A DNA stretch of 23,653 bases from CAVPRW01 sp046727435 [NCBI: bacterium] (GTDB lineage: Bacteria; Tectomicrobia; Entotheonellia; J063). Location: the NCBI GenBank assembly GCA_046727435.1, contig JBKPCR010000006.1, positions 1 through 23,653 on the forward strand. The letters are read 5' to 3'. This document shows, piece by piece, positions 15,629 through 23,469 of this stretch; within the stretch, counting starts at the first letter, position 1, and the number at the start of each line of letters is the position of its first letter. The position numbers were made by a program, and so were the translations under genes. Below the pieces are notes generated by a model. It saw only the letters and a program-made list of their open reading frames with translations, searched no databases and was not told the DNA's origin.

Positions 15629-18600
15629 CTATACGTCGTGCATCGTCCTCGACTGATAGGTCAATGCCATCTCTTCACTATTCCCATGGCCGTTGCCATT
15701 CCCATGGCCGTTCAGTTCTTTCGGCTTCCTGCCCAGGAGCGTCAAGAGGCCTGACCTGGCGTCCATCCAGAGTGAGAACATGGTGGGAACCAGGATGAGG
15801 GTAAACACGGTCGACAGCGCCATACCCCCGAGCTGGACAGCGCCCATCCCCCGATACAACTCAGAGCCCGCGCCACTAGAAGCGACCAGCGGCAGAAAAC
15901 CGAGGATGCTGCTGGCGGTCATGAAAATGGGCCGCAGTCGATTGCGGGCGCTCTCGATAATGGCGTCTTGCGGGTGCATCCCCTCGTGCATATGGTTCAG
16001 CGCCTGCTCGACCAGGAGGATGGCGGCATTCACCACCACCCCAGCCATAATGATGAAGCCGAGCATCGTGACGACGTCGAGCTTTACCGTAGGCTCGATA
16101 TGATGCAGCAGTCGTACTCCCAGCACCCCACCGACCATCGCTGGCGGGACGCTAAACATGATAATGAAGGGATAGGTGAAGGATTCGTAAAGCGAGCACA
16201 TCAACAAGTAGATCACCACCACGGCCAGCAGGAACGACCATTTGAGTGAGTTCCAAGTGCGATCCAGATCCTTGGCCTGGCCGCTGACGTTGATGGTGTA
16301 GCCCAACGGCAATTCCTGGCGCACCTGGCGGAGCACCTGGGCGTTGACGGTATCGATGGCTTCCTGCATCGGCACCTCGTCTCGGAGGTTCACGGTCAGT
16401 TTGATGGAACGGTCGCGGTCGATGTGCTCGATTTTCGTTGGCCCCTCCGCCTCGCGGAGGTCGGCAATAGCTGCCAGTCGGAGCGGACCGCCACGCGGAG
16501 GATAAAGCACGACGTTATCCAGCACCTGCGTCCGCGCCGCCCCGCGCTCGGTGCCGATCAGGGTCAGGTCCCGCTCTTTGCCCTGCTCGCGGAAGGTGCC
16601 GGCGAGCGTGCCGGCGATCAGCGTCTCCACGATGTAGCCCACATCGCTGACCGAGAGGCCTAAGTCCGACGCCTTCTGGCGGTCGACCGCCACCTGCAAT
16701 TCCGGGTTGCCCCACTCGAAGCTCGAGCGCACGAAGTTCACGCCTGGCACGGTGCGCACCTGCTGCTCGATGCCGGCTGCGATGTCATGTACTTCGTCCA
16801 GGCCGTGGCCCTTGACGTCAATTTCCAGGTTTGTTCCGCCCAACAGCTGCCCGCGCTGTCGGAACAACGCCATCTGGGTGACGAACACCGCCCGCGTGCC
16901 CGGAATGCCGGTGGAGCGTTGTTTGAGCTCTTCGATCACCCGCTGTATCCCAGCGACATCTGCATATTGTCGTTTGACGAGGATGCCCAGCAAGGGGTTG
17001 TCCGTGCGTACCACTGCGAAGAGGCGCTCGATCTCTGGCACCTGCCTGTAACGGTCTTCGAGCTCCGTAACAATGCCGTCGATCTGGTCCAAGTTGAAAC
17101 CAGGCGGTAGCTGCACGATGGCCAAAATCAAGTTGCGATTTCCCTTCGGCAGATAGTCGATAGGCGGCATCAGGTAGAGCGCCAGGGCGAGTGAGCCCAG
17201 CGTCATGCCAAGCACCACGACCAGTCGCCGCCCAACCCCGCGGCGCAGCCAGGAGAGACTATGCACTAAGCCATTGCTGGAGGCCTGTCCCAGCCAGCTC
17301 AGCAGGACGATATCCAGGATGCGCTGCAGACGCGGATAGCGAGATACCGCGGTACCGGTCTTCAGCACCCGGGAGGCCATCATGGGCACGATGGTGAGAG
17401 CGCAGCCCAGGGAGAGGGCCGTGGAGATCGAGGTGGCGATGGCGATATCTCGGAAGAGCTGTCCCACCTCATCCTTCATCAGGATAATCGGGAGAAACAC
17501 CGCCAGGTTGGTCAGCGTCGAGGCCAGGATCGCGCTCCAGACCTCGCTAGCGCCATCCAATGCCGCCTGAACACGGGGTTTTCCCATCTCCCGGTGGCGG
17601 AAGATGTTCTCCAACACCACGATCGAGTTGTCAACGACGTTCCCGACGGCGAAGGCCAGGCCGGCCAGCATGACGATGTTCAGGGAACGCCCGAGGGCGT
17701 TGAGGACGATGAACGTCGTCACCACCGAGATCGGAATCGACAGGCCGATGACCAAAATACTGCTGAAGCTGCGCAGGAAAAAGAGCAGGACGACCACCGT
17801 CAGGAGCGATGCCTCGTATACGTTCTCGGTGACCAGGCTGACGGCATCATAGATGTAATCCGTTTCATCGTAGACCTGCTTGAACTGCATGCCCTTGTCG
17901 GCATAAATGGCATTCAGATAGGCGAGCTCTCGTTTAACGCCTTTCATCACCTCGACGGTGTTGGCCCCAGTGCGCCGCACCACGCCGAAACCCACGGTCG
18001 GATCGCCGAACAGGCGAATGCTGCGGTCGCGCTCCTTGAGGCCGAAACGCACGGTGGCGATATCGCGCACGTATACCGTGTGTCCATCCTGGGTGGCCAC
18101 AATCGTCTCTTCGATGTGCTTGAGGTCGGCGAATTGTCCGATCGTCCGCACCAAAAACCGTTTCTTGCCCTCGTCGATATTGCCCCCTTTGGTGTTGCGG
18201 TTTTCGCGCAGGAGCGCATCACGCACCTGGTGAATCGTCAAGCTGCGTGCGGTCATGGCTTGATAATCCAGGATGACATGCACTTCGCGCTCTTGGCCGC
18301 CGAACAACCACACCGCGCCCACGCCCTCGACACGCTCCAGGCGTGGCTTGATGGCGTCCTCAGCCTCCTGCCTGACTTCGTTGATGTCGCGCTTGGTGGT
18401 GATGACGATCCAAGCGATGGGGGTTTCCTCATCCGAGCTCACGGCGCGGATGACCGGTCGTTCGGCATCGTTGGGGATGTCTTGCACGAGATCGAGCTTC
18501 TCCGACACCTCCAGGCGGGCGACATCCTTATTCACGCCCCAGTCGAAGCGTAAGGTGACCACGCCACGGCCTTCATAGGAGGTTGACACGAGCTCCTGCA

Positions 18601-18829
18601 GGTCCTGGACAGAGATCAGTTTCTCTTCCTGGCGGTCGACGATCTCGTTCTCGACCTCCTGCGGCGCCGCGCCACGATAGACCGTCTCGACCGAGATCTC
18701 GGGACGCTCCACCGTCGGCGTCATCTGAATAGGCAGGCGCGCAAGCGCGATCACGCCAAAGAGCAGGGCGAGGATCATGCCGACGATGATCGTGACCGGG
18801 TAGCGCACACAGAACGCGATGAGCGTCAT
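15629..18829 (-). CDS. RND-family efflux pump, inner-membrane subunit
   Basis: 1066 residues, the usual RND size with 12 membrane helices and two large periplasmic loops. It uses the proton gradient to export compounds through a membrane-fusion protein and an outer-membrane channel. TM1 begins MTLIAFCVRYPVTIIVG. The TM4 relay reads GNVVDNSIVVLEN: Asp400 matches AcrB Asp407, while Asn401 replaces Asp408. In the C-terminal half GVVVNAAILLVEQ has Asn where AcrB has Lys940. This DN/N arrangement is seen in many non-AcrB RND pumps, so coupling differs in detail and is not necessarily lost. The C-terminus is Gly/His/Asn-rich (NGHGNGNGHGN), produced by an 18-base tandem repeat. The gene starts 10 bases after the membrane-fusion gene. 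Substrate unknown. Confidence 0.96.
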   Translation of the reverse strand: MTLIAFCVRYPVTIIVGMILALLFGVIALARLPIQMTPTVERPEISVETVYRGAAPQEVENEIVDRQEEKLISVQDLQELVSTSYEGRGVVTLRFDWGVNKDVARLEVSEKLDLVQDIPNDAERPVIRAVSSDEETPIAWIVITTKRDINEVRQEAEDAIKPRLERVEGVGAVWLFGGQEREVHVILDYQAMTARSLTIHQVRDALLRENRNTKGGNIDEGKKRFLVRTIGQFADLKHIEETIVATQDGHTVYVRDIATVRFGLKERDRSIRLFGDPTVGFGVVRRTGANTVEVMKGVKRELAYLNAIYADKGMQFKQVYDETDYIYDAVSLVTENVYEASLLTVVVLLFFLRSFSSILVIGLSIPISVVTTFIVLNALGRSLNIVMLAGLAFAVGNVVDNSIVVLENIFRHREMGKPRVQAALDGASEVWSAILASTLTNLAVFLPIILMKDEVGQLFRDIAIATSISTALSLGCALTIVPMMASRVLKTGTAVSRYPRLQRILDIVLLSWLGQASSNGLVHSLSWLRRGVGRRLVVVLGMTLGSLALALYLMPPIDYLPKGNRNLILAIVQLPPGFNLDQIDGIVTELEDRYRQVPEIERLFAVVRTDNPLLGILVKRQYADVAGIQRVIEELKQRSTGIPGTRAVFVTQMALFRQRGQLLGGTNLEIDVKGHGLDEVHDIAAGIEQQVRTVPGVNFVRSSFEWGNPELQVAVDRQKASDLGLSVSDVGYIVETLIAGTLAGTFREQGKERDLTLIGTERGAARTQVLDNVVLYPPRGGPLRLAAIADLREAEGPTKIEHIDRDRSIKLTVNLRDEVPMQEAIDTVNAQVLRQVRQELPLGYTINVSGQAKDLDRTWNSLKWSFLLAVVVIYLLMCSLYESFTYPFIIMFSVPPAMVGGVLGVRLLHHIEPTVKLDVVTMLGFIIMAGVVVNAAILLVEQALNHMHEGMHPQDAIIESARNRLRPIFMTASSILGFLPLVASSGAGSELYRGMGAVQLGGMALSTVFTLILVPTMFSLWMDARSGLLTLLGRKPKELNGHGNGNGHGNSEEMALTYQSRTMHDV
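15678..15713. repeat. 18-base tandem duplication encoding the Gly/His/Asn tail of the RND pump
   Basis: Two adjacent 18-base units, 15678-15695 and 15696-15713, share TTCCCATGGCCGTT and differ at only two positions. They encode the repeated Asn-Gly-His-Gly-Asn-Gly motif near the C-terminus of the RND protein. It keeps the reading frame. Confidence 0.75.
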
Positions 18830-18839
18830 AAGAGGGTCC

Positions 18840-20114
18840 TCAGTTGCGGAGGGTGGGTTTTGTGACGACAGCCATCTGGTCCTGGAGCATCTCGTTGCCA
18901 GTAATGACGACGGAATCGCCGGGCCTTAACTGCCCTTCAACCGCCTCGATCAAGCCCTCATGGGTACGCCCGGTCTTGATCGGCACCATGCGAGCTTTGC
19001 CATCCTCCACCACAAACACTACCTGCCCGCTGGCGCGACGCGCTACCGCATCTTTGGGTACGAACACGGCCGGCTGGGTCGCTCCAATACGCAGGGTGCC
19101 CCGGGCAAACATCCCCGCCTTGATGGCTGTATCGGGCGTGTTCAGCACCTCGATCCTCACCGGGAAGGTGCGGCTCGCCAGGTCGGCTTGTGGCGTGATG
19201 TACTTGACGCGCCCGGTGAACGTCCGGTTCGGCAGAGCATCTAGGGTGACCACCGCCTGATCACCCACTTGCACGAGACGGATGTCGCGCTCGTGCACTG
19301 GCACTCGCACCAGCACGGCCGCCAGATCGATGATATCGGCCACCTTCCCACCACGTTCGACCCACTGGCCGACCTCGGCATAACGGTTCGTGATGAACCC
19401 CGACACCGGAGCGCGAATCACCGTTTTCTGGACATCGTCGCGCAACCGTTGCACCTTAGCCTGGAGGCGCTGGACCTCCGCTTCGGCGGCGGCGATCTCC
19501 TCCTGTCGAAAGCCCAGTTCAGCGACGCGCAATGAGCGCAGCGCACGTTCATACTGGGCTTTGGCAGCGAGAGAGTTCGCTTCCGCCTGGTCGAACTCGG
19601 ACATGCTGATCATATCCCGCGTCACCAAAGACTTGGTGCGCTCGACGTCCTTGGCGTATTTCTCGACCCAGGTCTTTTTCTCGGCGACTTCAGCACGCTT
19701 CTCGTCGATTTCCTCTTGCCGTAAACCACGCTTCAATTTCGTCAGATCAGCCCTGGCTTTGGTCAGCTCTGCCTCGGCCTCGTTCACCGCCAGTGTCAGC
19801 TCTGTGGCTTTGAGCTGGGCCACGACGGTTGTGCCTTTCTGCACGAAATCCCCCTCGCGGAGGTCAAAATGCTGTGTGGACCCGGCGATCTCCGTGCTCA
19901 GCGTGGTGGCCAACTGTGGTTCAACGCTCCCTACCACCTCGACCTCAGTTGCCACTTGCTGCGCCGTCACAGTTCCGACCACCACAGGGATGGGGCCAGA
20001 ACCTCCCTGGCCGGCATACGTCCATATGGGGAGCGTTACCATCATGGTGAGGACAGCCCAGATGTCAAAGGCCCGTTGTCGAAGAGGACAAGTGTACTGC
20101 CAGGGACGCCTCAT
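18840..20114 (-). CDS. RND membrane-fusion (HlyD/AcrA-type) periplasmic adaptor
   Basis: 424 residues from ATG 20114, chosen because GGAG lies four bases upstream and the hydrophobic segment (FDIWAVLTMMVTLPIWTYA, about 16-34) then sits at the usual place. The frame is also open from ATG 20177, which would add 21 basic residues. The adaptor links the RND pump to an outer-membrane channel. The order is signal or anchor segment, beta-barrel strand (PVVVGTVTAQQVATEVEVVG), biotinyl-lipoyl half (FDLREGDFVQKGTTV), a long charged coiled coil rich in Ala, Glu and Lys (about 95-205), second lipoyl half (VIRAPVSGFITNRYAEVGQWV), then beta-barrel and membrane-proximal domains. No outer-membrane factor gene is in the window. 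Its upstream region is the integrase remnant. Confidence 0.92.
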   Translation of the reverse strand: MRRPWQYTCPLRQRAFDIWAVLTMMVTLPIWTYAGQGGSGPIPVVVGTVTAQQVATEVEVVGSVEPQLATTLSTEIAGSTQHFDLREGDFVQKGTTVVAQLKATELTLAVNEAEAELTKARADLTKLKRGLRQEEIDEKRAEVAEKKTWVEKYAKDVERTKSLVTRDMISMSEFDQAEANSLAAKAQYERALRSLRVAELGFRQEEIAAAEAEVQRLQAKVQRLRDDVQKTVIRAPVSGFITNRYAEVGQWVERGGKVADIIDLAAVLVRVPVHERDIRLVQVGDQAVVTLDALPNRTFTGRVKYITPQADLASRTFPVRIEVLNTPDTAIKAGMFARGTLRIGATQPAVFVPKDAVARRASGQVVFVVEDGKARMVPIKTGRTHEGLIEAVEGQLRPGDSVVITGNEMLQDQMAVVTKPTLRN

Positions 20115-20182
20115 GGGTCTCCACTGTTGCCAGGCCATGCCCCGGGTCGCTATGACCCTAGCCATGGCTTGAGACATGTGTA

Positions 20183-20503
20183 TTCGCAGTGCACAGCTGC
20201 GATATCTGCTTCGAGCAGTTGCCTCACGGCCAGCCGGTCTAAGTGCGCTAACCTGTAACGAGCCTCACGGGGGTTTCGCGTATCATAAGCTTGATAGTAG
20301 CCTCATAGATCAGTGCTAGCCTCGTCCCATGTCACCTTGCCACACTTCGGTATCTCCTCGCCCTTGGCAATCTGGCTTTCCCACTCCTTCAGTAGCCTTC
20401 GGGCTTCGGCCTTGTCGCTGGTCCCCGTGCTTTCCCTCACTGCTCTGCCTGCCTGGTAGATCTGTAACCGATAGATATTTCCACGTCGGTAGGGTGAGCC
20501 CAT
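20183..20503 (-). pseudogene. Tyrosine-recombinase (integrase) N-terminal remnant
   Basis: ATG 20503 has AAAGGGGG upstream and begins MGSPYRRGNIYRLQIYQAGR, followed by RESTGTSDKAEARRLLKEWE, the arm-type DNA-binding N-terminus of tyrosine integrases. It reaches KVTWDEASTDL and then TGA at 20303-20305. The same frame continues as GYYQAYDTRNPREARYRLAHLDRL and LLEADIAAVHCEY, which matches the start of the SAM-like core-binding domain. There is no catalytic domain (no R...H-x-x-R...Y). The remnant ends about 70 bases before the preferred start of the membrane-fusion gene and reads toward it. The mobile element it came from is not visible. The stop codon and missing catalytic half make it a pseudogene. 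Confidence 0.7.
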
Positions 20504-20640
20504 GTTTCGCCCCCTTTGAGGCGAGCCTGGACCTGCCTGCTCCCAGGTCGATGGTAACCCACCCCCTCCCTTTCGTCAAGCTCCATTACGGCTAGGGTGT
20601 CCGGGAAACGTAGGGGTAAGTCGTAGGTGATCGAAGGTGG

Positions 20641-20655
20641 GCAAAACCTGTGCCA
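20641..20655 (-). promoter_or_regulatory. Candidate sigma-54 (-24/-12) promoter
   Basis: The minus strand reads TGGCAC, five bases, then TTGC, an exact match to the core RpoN promoter spacing. Transcription would start near 20630 and run left through the integrase remnant toward the membrane-fusion and RND genes. No RpoN activator gene is in the window. By chance, a match of ten fixed bases would be expected well under once in this length of DNA, but one isolated match is not proof. Confidence 0.45.
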
Positions 20656-20675
20656 GCCACTGACTTCGATTGGTT

Positions 20676-20697
20676 TAGGTCCCCCTACCGGGGGGTA
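20676..20697. promoter_or_regulatory. G/C-tract palindrome resembling a CsoR/RcnR-family operator
   Basis: A run of five C, TACC, then a run of six G, flanked by GT and TA, forms a palindrome. CsoR- and RcnR-type metal sensors bind TA-flanked C-tract/G-tract operators of this look. It is about 20 bases upstream of the sigma-54-like -24 element. No CsoR-like regulator gene is in the window. The same sequence could simply form a hairpin. Confidence 0.3.
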
Positions 20698-20988
20698 TGC
20701 GAGGGGCCAACCCAGGTGCATTGTCGAGTACGCATGGAGAGATATAAACGGAAATTGAGGAGCACTGTACTCCCTGCAATCCATCATCGTCAATGGGACG
20801 ACGAACGCGGTAGGCAGAAAGTCGGGGGTGGTGCTAGTTCTCAGTCATTTTGGTATCTTATCAGGTGGTTAGAAATTTTACCACAGGTCTGAGGCTTGCC
20901 GGATAGCCTTGCGGATGTAGTAGGCCAGAGCTACCCTGGATAGTGAAGGATGGGGGAGTGGTAGTATCGCCGTAGTGAGGTAAGCCCT

Positions 20989-21234
20989 ATGGGTTGGTGG
21001 ACCGGCAGTCGAAGCACCAGAGGACGGGCCTTACGCAAGAGGGGTAGGACAAGCGCCGTCAGCAAGGATGGGCTTGCCCTCCGGCGCAGGTGCCCACAGT
21101 GTCGATGCCAGCAAACCCGGCGATCTAGGCAGTGGCACCCGTGGGAATGGGTGCTCCGCGTCATTCACCTCTACCCGTTTCGCTGCAAGAGCTGTAAGCA
21201 CCGCTTTCTCCGCTTTAGCCTCTATGGGCGTTAG
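20989..21234 (+). CDS. Small zinc-ribbon protein
   Basis: 81 residues. Two cysteine pairs, Cys35-x2-Cys38 (CPQC) and Cys66-x2-Cys69 (CKSC), are separated by a basic and hydrophobic stretch (WEWVLRVIHLYPFRC), forming a likely treble-cleft or zinc-ribbon site. The ending PFRCKSCKHRFLRF is typical of small bacterial zinc-ribbon proteins of unknown role. The first 30 residues are Arg-rich. A GAGGT site stands about nine bases before ATG 20989. A later start is possible because the N-terminus has no known similarity. The gene stands alone in a sparsely coding part of the window. Confidence 0.65.
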   Translation: MGWWTGSRSTRGRALRKRGRTSAVSKDGLALRRRCPQCRCQQTRRSRQWHPWEWVLRVIHLYPFRCKSCKHRFLRFSLYGR

Positions 21235-21471
21235 TGGCTCTCACCCCGAGTTAACCTCACAGACTTCGTTTGTTTGTCCTATTGGACCCCCCGCTGGCTC
21301 ATTGCTCCGTGGGTCGGTTCGATAAATCTGAAACGTGGTAAATGCTGCTCTCGAAGAAGGGTGGGTTAAGATCTGACAAAGCTCTCGATTTTTTCACCTT
21401 GCCCAGAAAGGGCAGGTTCATTTGCCGGCGAGTTGTCTCCTCCTTCTTTAATCCCCCCTTCCCACACGCCA

Positions 21472-21499
21472 TTGAGACCGCGCGAGGTTCATCTATGCT
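21472..21499 (+). promoter_or_regulatory. Candidate promoter just before the coiled-coil gene
   Basis: TTGAGA (21472-21477) and TATGCT (21494-21499) are 16 bases apart. Transcription would start at about 21506, only a few bases before ATG 21509, which would make the transcript nearly leaderless. No Shine-Dalgarno site is seen before that ATG, which agrees with this. Confidence 0.35.
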
Positions 21500-21508
21500 T
21501 GAAGACAT

Positions 21509-21721
21509 ATGGCACAAAAGAACATGACAATCGAAACGCTCGCTGAGATGATCAACGAAGGGTTCAAGACCGCGGCCACCAAGGAGGACGTCAAAGTGCT
21601 AGAGGATAAAGTCACCAGGCGACTTGATCGGATAGAAACCCTGCTCCTGGCAGAACAGAAGCGAAAAATCGCGGGTTTGGAGACCCGGATGAAGAAACTC
21701 GAAGACGCCCTCGCTGTCTAG
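21509..21721 (+). CDS. Small coiled-coil protein of unknown function
   Basis: 70 residues, mostly charged heptad-like sequence: TLAEMINEGFKTAATKEDVKVLEDKV and then RRLDRIETLLLAEQKRKIAGLETRMKKLEDALAV. Leu and Ile occur at a/d spacing over the second half, so a dimeric or trimeric coiled coil is likely. Similar short proteins with an N-terminal helical segment and a C-terminal coiled coil are common in uncultured bacteria, often orphan genes. The start could be ATG 21509 or ATG 21524; neither has a good ribosome binding site. Stop TAG is followed by a possible terminator. Function unknown. Confidence 0.65.
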   Translation: MAQKNMTIETLAEMINEGFKTAATKEDVKVLEDKVTRRLDRIETLLLAEQKRKIAGLETRMKKLEDALAV

Positions 21722-21738
21722 GAGAAGGTCCCGCGATC

Positions 21739-21761
21739 AAAGCTGCCGGATGACGGCTTTT
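21739..21761 (+). terminator. Possible intrinsic terminator after the coiled-coil gene
   Basis: AAAGCTG (21739-21745) pairs with CGGCTTT (21754-21760, one G-T pair), leaving an eight-base loop, and is followed by T. The T tract is short (four), so it would be a weak terminator. It begins 18 bases after the coiled-coil stop codon. Confidence 0.35.
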
Positions 21762-22454
21762 GGTTGCCCGAGCCCGTTTCTGTTCCCCTACGGCTGTATC
21801 TTCTACACCTGCCAATAACTCTGCATGCCTGCTGCATCCAGACACGCGCACATCCATGCCTGCCCACACCCGCCAACACGACCTTACTTACCACCTGCGG
21901 GATCTGTGCATCGTGGGGCAACACCTCTTGTCTCAATGACCTGTAAGCTTTACAACGGACGTGTTCTTGTCATCTTTCTGGTAATTTTTACCCTGCCCCG
22001 ACAGACGCTCCAGAGAGCCCGCTATCTTCATCGATACCGTCACCTGATGGCGAGACGACCGCCGTGAGTCCGCGAGATGGCGTCTACCCACGCGAGGGCG
22101 TGGCGTCCACCGAGGAGCATCGTCACAGGGTACAGCGGTAGAGTACAGGACGGCTGCGCCGTGAGAGGTTGTGCGCACGTGGAATACCCGGATGGCGTGC
22201 GATGGTGCGCTGATCCAACGGCCGCGGCTCGGCTCTCAGGGGCGGGCCATTCATACATGATGAGCTCGAAAGCGATGGGGACTTCGCAGAGGAAGGCTTT
22301 AAGGCGACTATGGATCCGCCATGGGAGGGTGCCGCATCATCCCGGATGGCCTTGCCGTCTTGATCGGGACCTTGCGCGGGCTTGCGTCGATGGGATGCGC
22401 CCCAGGAAGCGGCCCCACGTGGGAGCCGCCTCCCCAGGCCACATGACGGTGGGG
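21762..22454. other. Stretch without a supported gene
   Basis: About 690 bases with no convincing coding frame; the long plus-strand frame from 22077 is the antisense of the secreted-protein gene in its second half. Two hairpins are visible: a perfect six-base stem CCACGC/GCGTGG at 22088-22103, and a larger imperfect stem around 22405-22433 (GCGGC-CCCAC/GTGGG-A-GCCGC core). The latter lies 3' of the minus-strand gene at 22455 and could end its transcript, but no T tract follows. No tRNA-like or riboswitch-like element was recognised. Confidence 0.5.
22405..22433 (-). terminator. GC-rich hairpin downstream of the secreted-protein gene
   Basis: A ten-base-pair core with one bulged A (GCGGC-CCCAC against GTGGG-A-GCCGC), extended by a further three pairs beyond one mismatch. 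It begins about 20 bases past the stop codon of the minus-strand gene. There is no U tract, so it may be a transcript-end hairpin or a chance palindrome. Confidence 0.3.
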
Positions 22455-22838
22455 TTACTTCGGCTGCTCAGGCCGCAGCCGCTCGGTCCCGCTGGTCGGG
22501 CTGCGCTCTGGCGTGCCCGGAACCTTCTGAACCGCGATCTGCACCCGATCACCCTCATGCAGACTCGCGAGCATCCCCTTCGGGGCTTTGAACTCCAGGC
22601 GGTCGCCATCCACCGCACGGAGTTTCAGCGTACCTTTGCTCTGATCGACGCCCTCAACCGTGGCCATGATGCGGTCCCCGGCCTGCACACTCGGCACGTT
22701 CGTGCTGGGTGGCTGCACCTGGGTGCTGGATGGACCGGGGCTCTTCTCGGTCGCGGTCCCGGCAGCCATGCCTAGCGGCGCCATGCACAACAGCCCGGCC
22801 AGGGCTAAGCCCATCGTGGTTCTGAGCGTGAGTGACAT
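22455..22838 (-). CDS. Small exported protein with a beta-rich (DUF1344-like) domain
   Basis: 127 residues. The N-terminus is a signal peptide (MSLTLRTTMGLALAGLLCMAPLGMAAG; cleavage expected after AMAA-like residues near 25). A Pro/Ser/Thr-rich linker follows. The folded part, about residues 55-110, reads RIMATVEGVDQSKGTLKLRAV, RLEFKAPKGMLASLHEGDRVQIAVQKV, an OB-like beta pattern seen in small periplasmic proteins such as DUF1344 members. The start ATG 22838 has AGGAGG eight bases upstream. The C-terminal 15 residues are polar and disordered. It stands alone; its role is unknown. Confidence 0.8.
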   Translation of the reverse strand: MSLTLRTTMGLALAGLLCMAPLGMAAGTATEKSPGPSSTQVQPPSTNVPSVQAGDRIMATVEGVDQSKGTLKLRAVDGDRLEFKAPKGMLASLHEGDRVQIAVQKVPGTPERSPTSGTERLRPEQPK

Positions 22839-23469
22839 CGGTGATTCCTCCTATCCATAGACCATACGGTGCTTCACACCTGACGACGCAGCACTCCGTC
22901 AGCGCATGCCGGTTCGCCCCCTTGAGCCGGGCTGCCAGCGACCGACAGAGCTGCTTCCCTATCGAAGCAACTCTCATGCCGTCGCTGGGCATGGTCACCT
23001 GAACGGCATCGCCTGGACCTGCCACCCGAAACACCTGGACGCGGACGTCAGAACCAACACCATCCCCTGGCAGCTGCTCGAAGGCGCGCCTGTTTGGATC
23101 GCAGAGCGGCAGTCTCTCATGGCATCTTCTCATGCTATCCCCTACCTCACCCGCGTGTGGGGTGCGTCTCGCTTGAGGTCGTTTTCCCTACAGCCCCAGG
23201 TCCATCATGGAACTCCATCATGCGTGCCACGTCAAAACTCCAGCATGTGGAGGTGCTCCATCCACCCGCGTCACAGGATGACCTTGTCCCCAGGATGGAC
23301 TGGCGAGAACCCCATACCGCTTGATACGCTATACACGGAGCGAGCGAGACACCCGTGAGCTGCCAAGCCCTGACGCGTGCCTCGCTCTGGCCATCAGCGA
23401 GAACCGGCCTGCTGAATGGACAGCGGGCATTCGGCGGCTGTGTCGCGCTGCCGTCAAGGAGTTTCATCC
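22839..23469. other. Stretch without a supported gene
   Basis: About 630 bases. Frames on both strands are open for up to about 150 codons, but they show no family resemblance, no ribosome binding sites and composition typical of GC-rich noncoding sequence. It must contain the upstream regions of the divergent genes at 22838 (-) and 23470 (+). No clear promoter was found. Confidence 0.45.

Larger units (their letters stand above)
20504..20988. other. Stretch without a supported gene, upstream of the integrase remnant
   Basis: Open frames occur on both strands but none resembles a protein family or has a convincing start. The stretch holds a sigma-54-type promoter match on the minus strand (20641-20655) and a G/C-tract palindrome (20676-20697). 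A more AT-rich patch around 20840-20885 includes a small inverted repeat GTGGT/ACCAC (20865-20884). An attachment site for the lost element could be here but cannot be shown. Confidence 0.5.

Noticed and set aside
17594-18553. 319-codon plus-strand open frame opposite the RND gene
   Set aside because: It is a GC-driven shadow of the RND coding sequence, rich in Asp and His, with no ribosome binding site or family resemblance.
20650-20892. Possible 80-codon protein across the palindrome
   Set aside because: GTG start without a ribosome binding site, no similarity, and it covers the regulatory-looking sequences.
21300-21325. Possible tRNA T-arm (GGTTCGA)
   Set aside because: The flanking bases do not pair and no acceptor, D or anticodon stems could be built around it.
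22077-22775. Long plus-strand open frame of 232 codons
   Set aside because: It overlaps, antisense, the secreted-protein gene that has a signal peptide and a good ribosome binding site. Its translation is Arg/Pro/His-rich with no family character.
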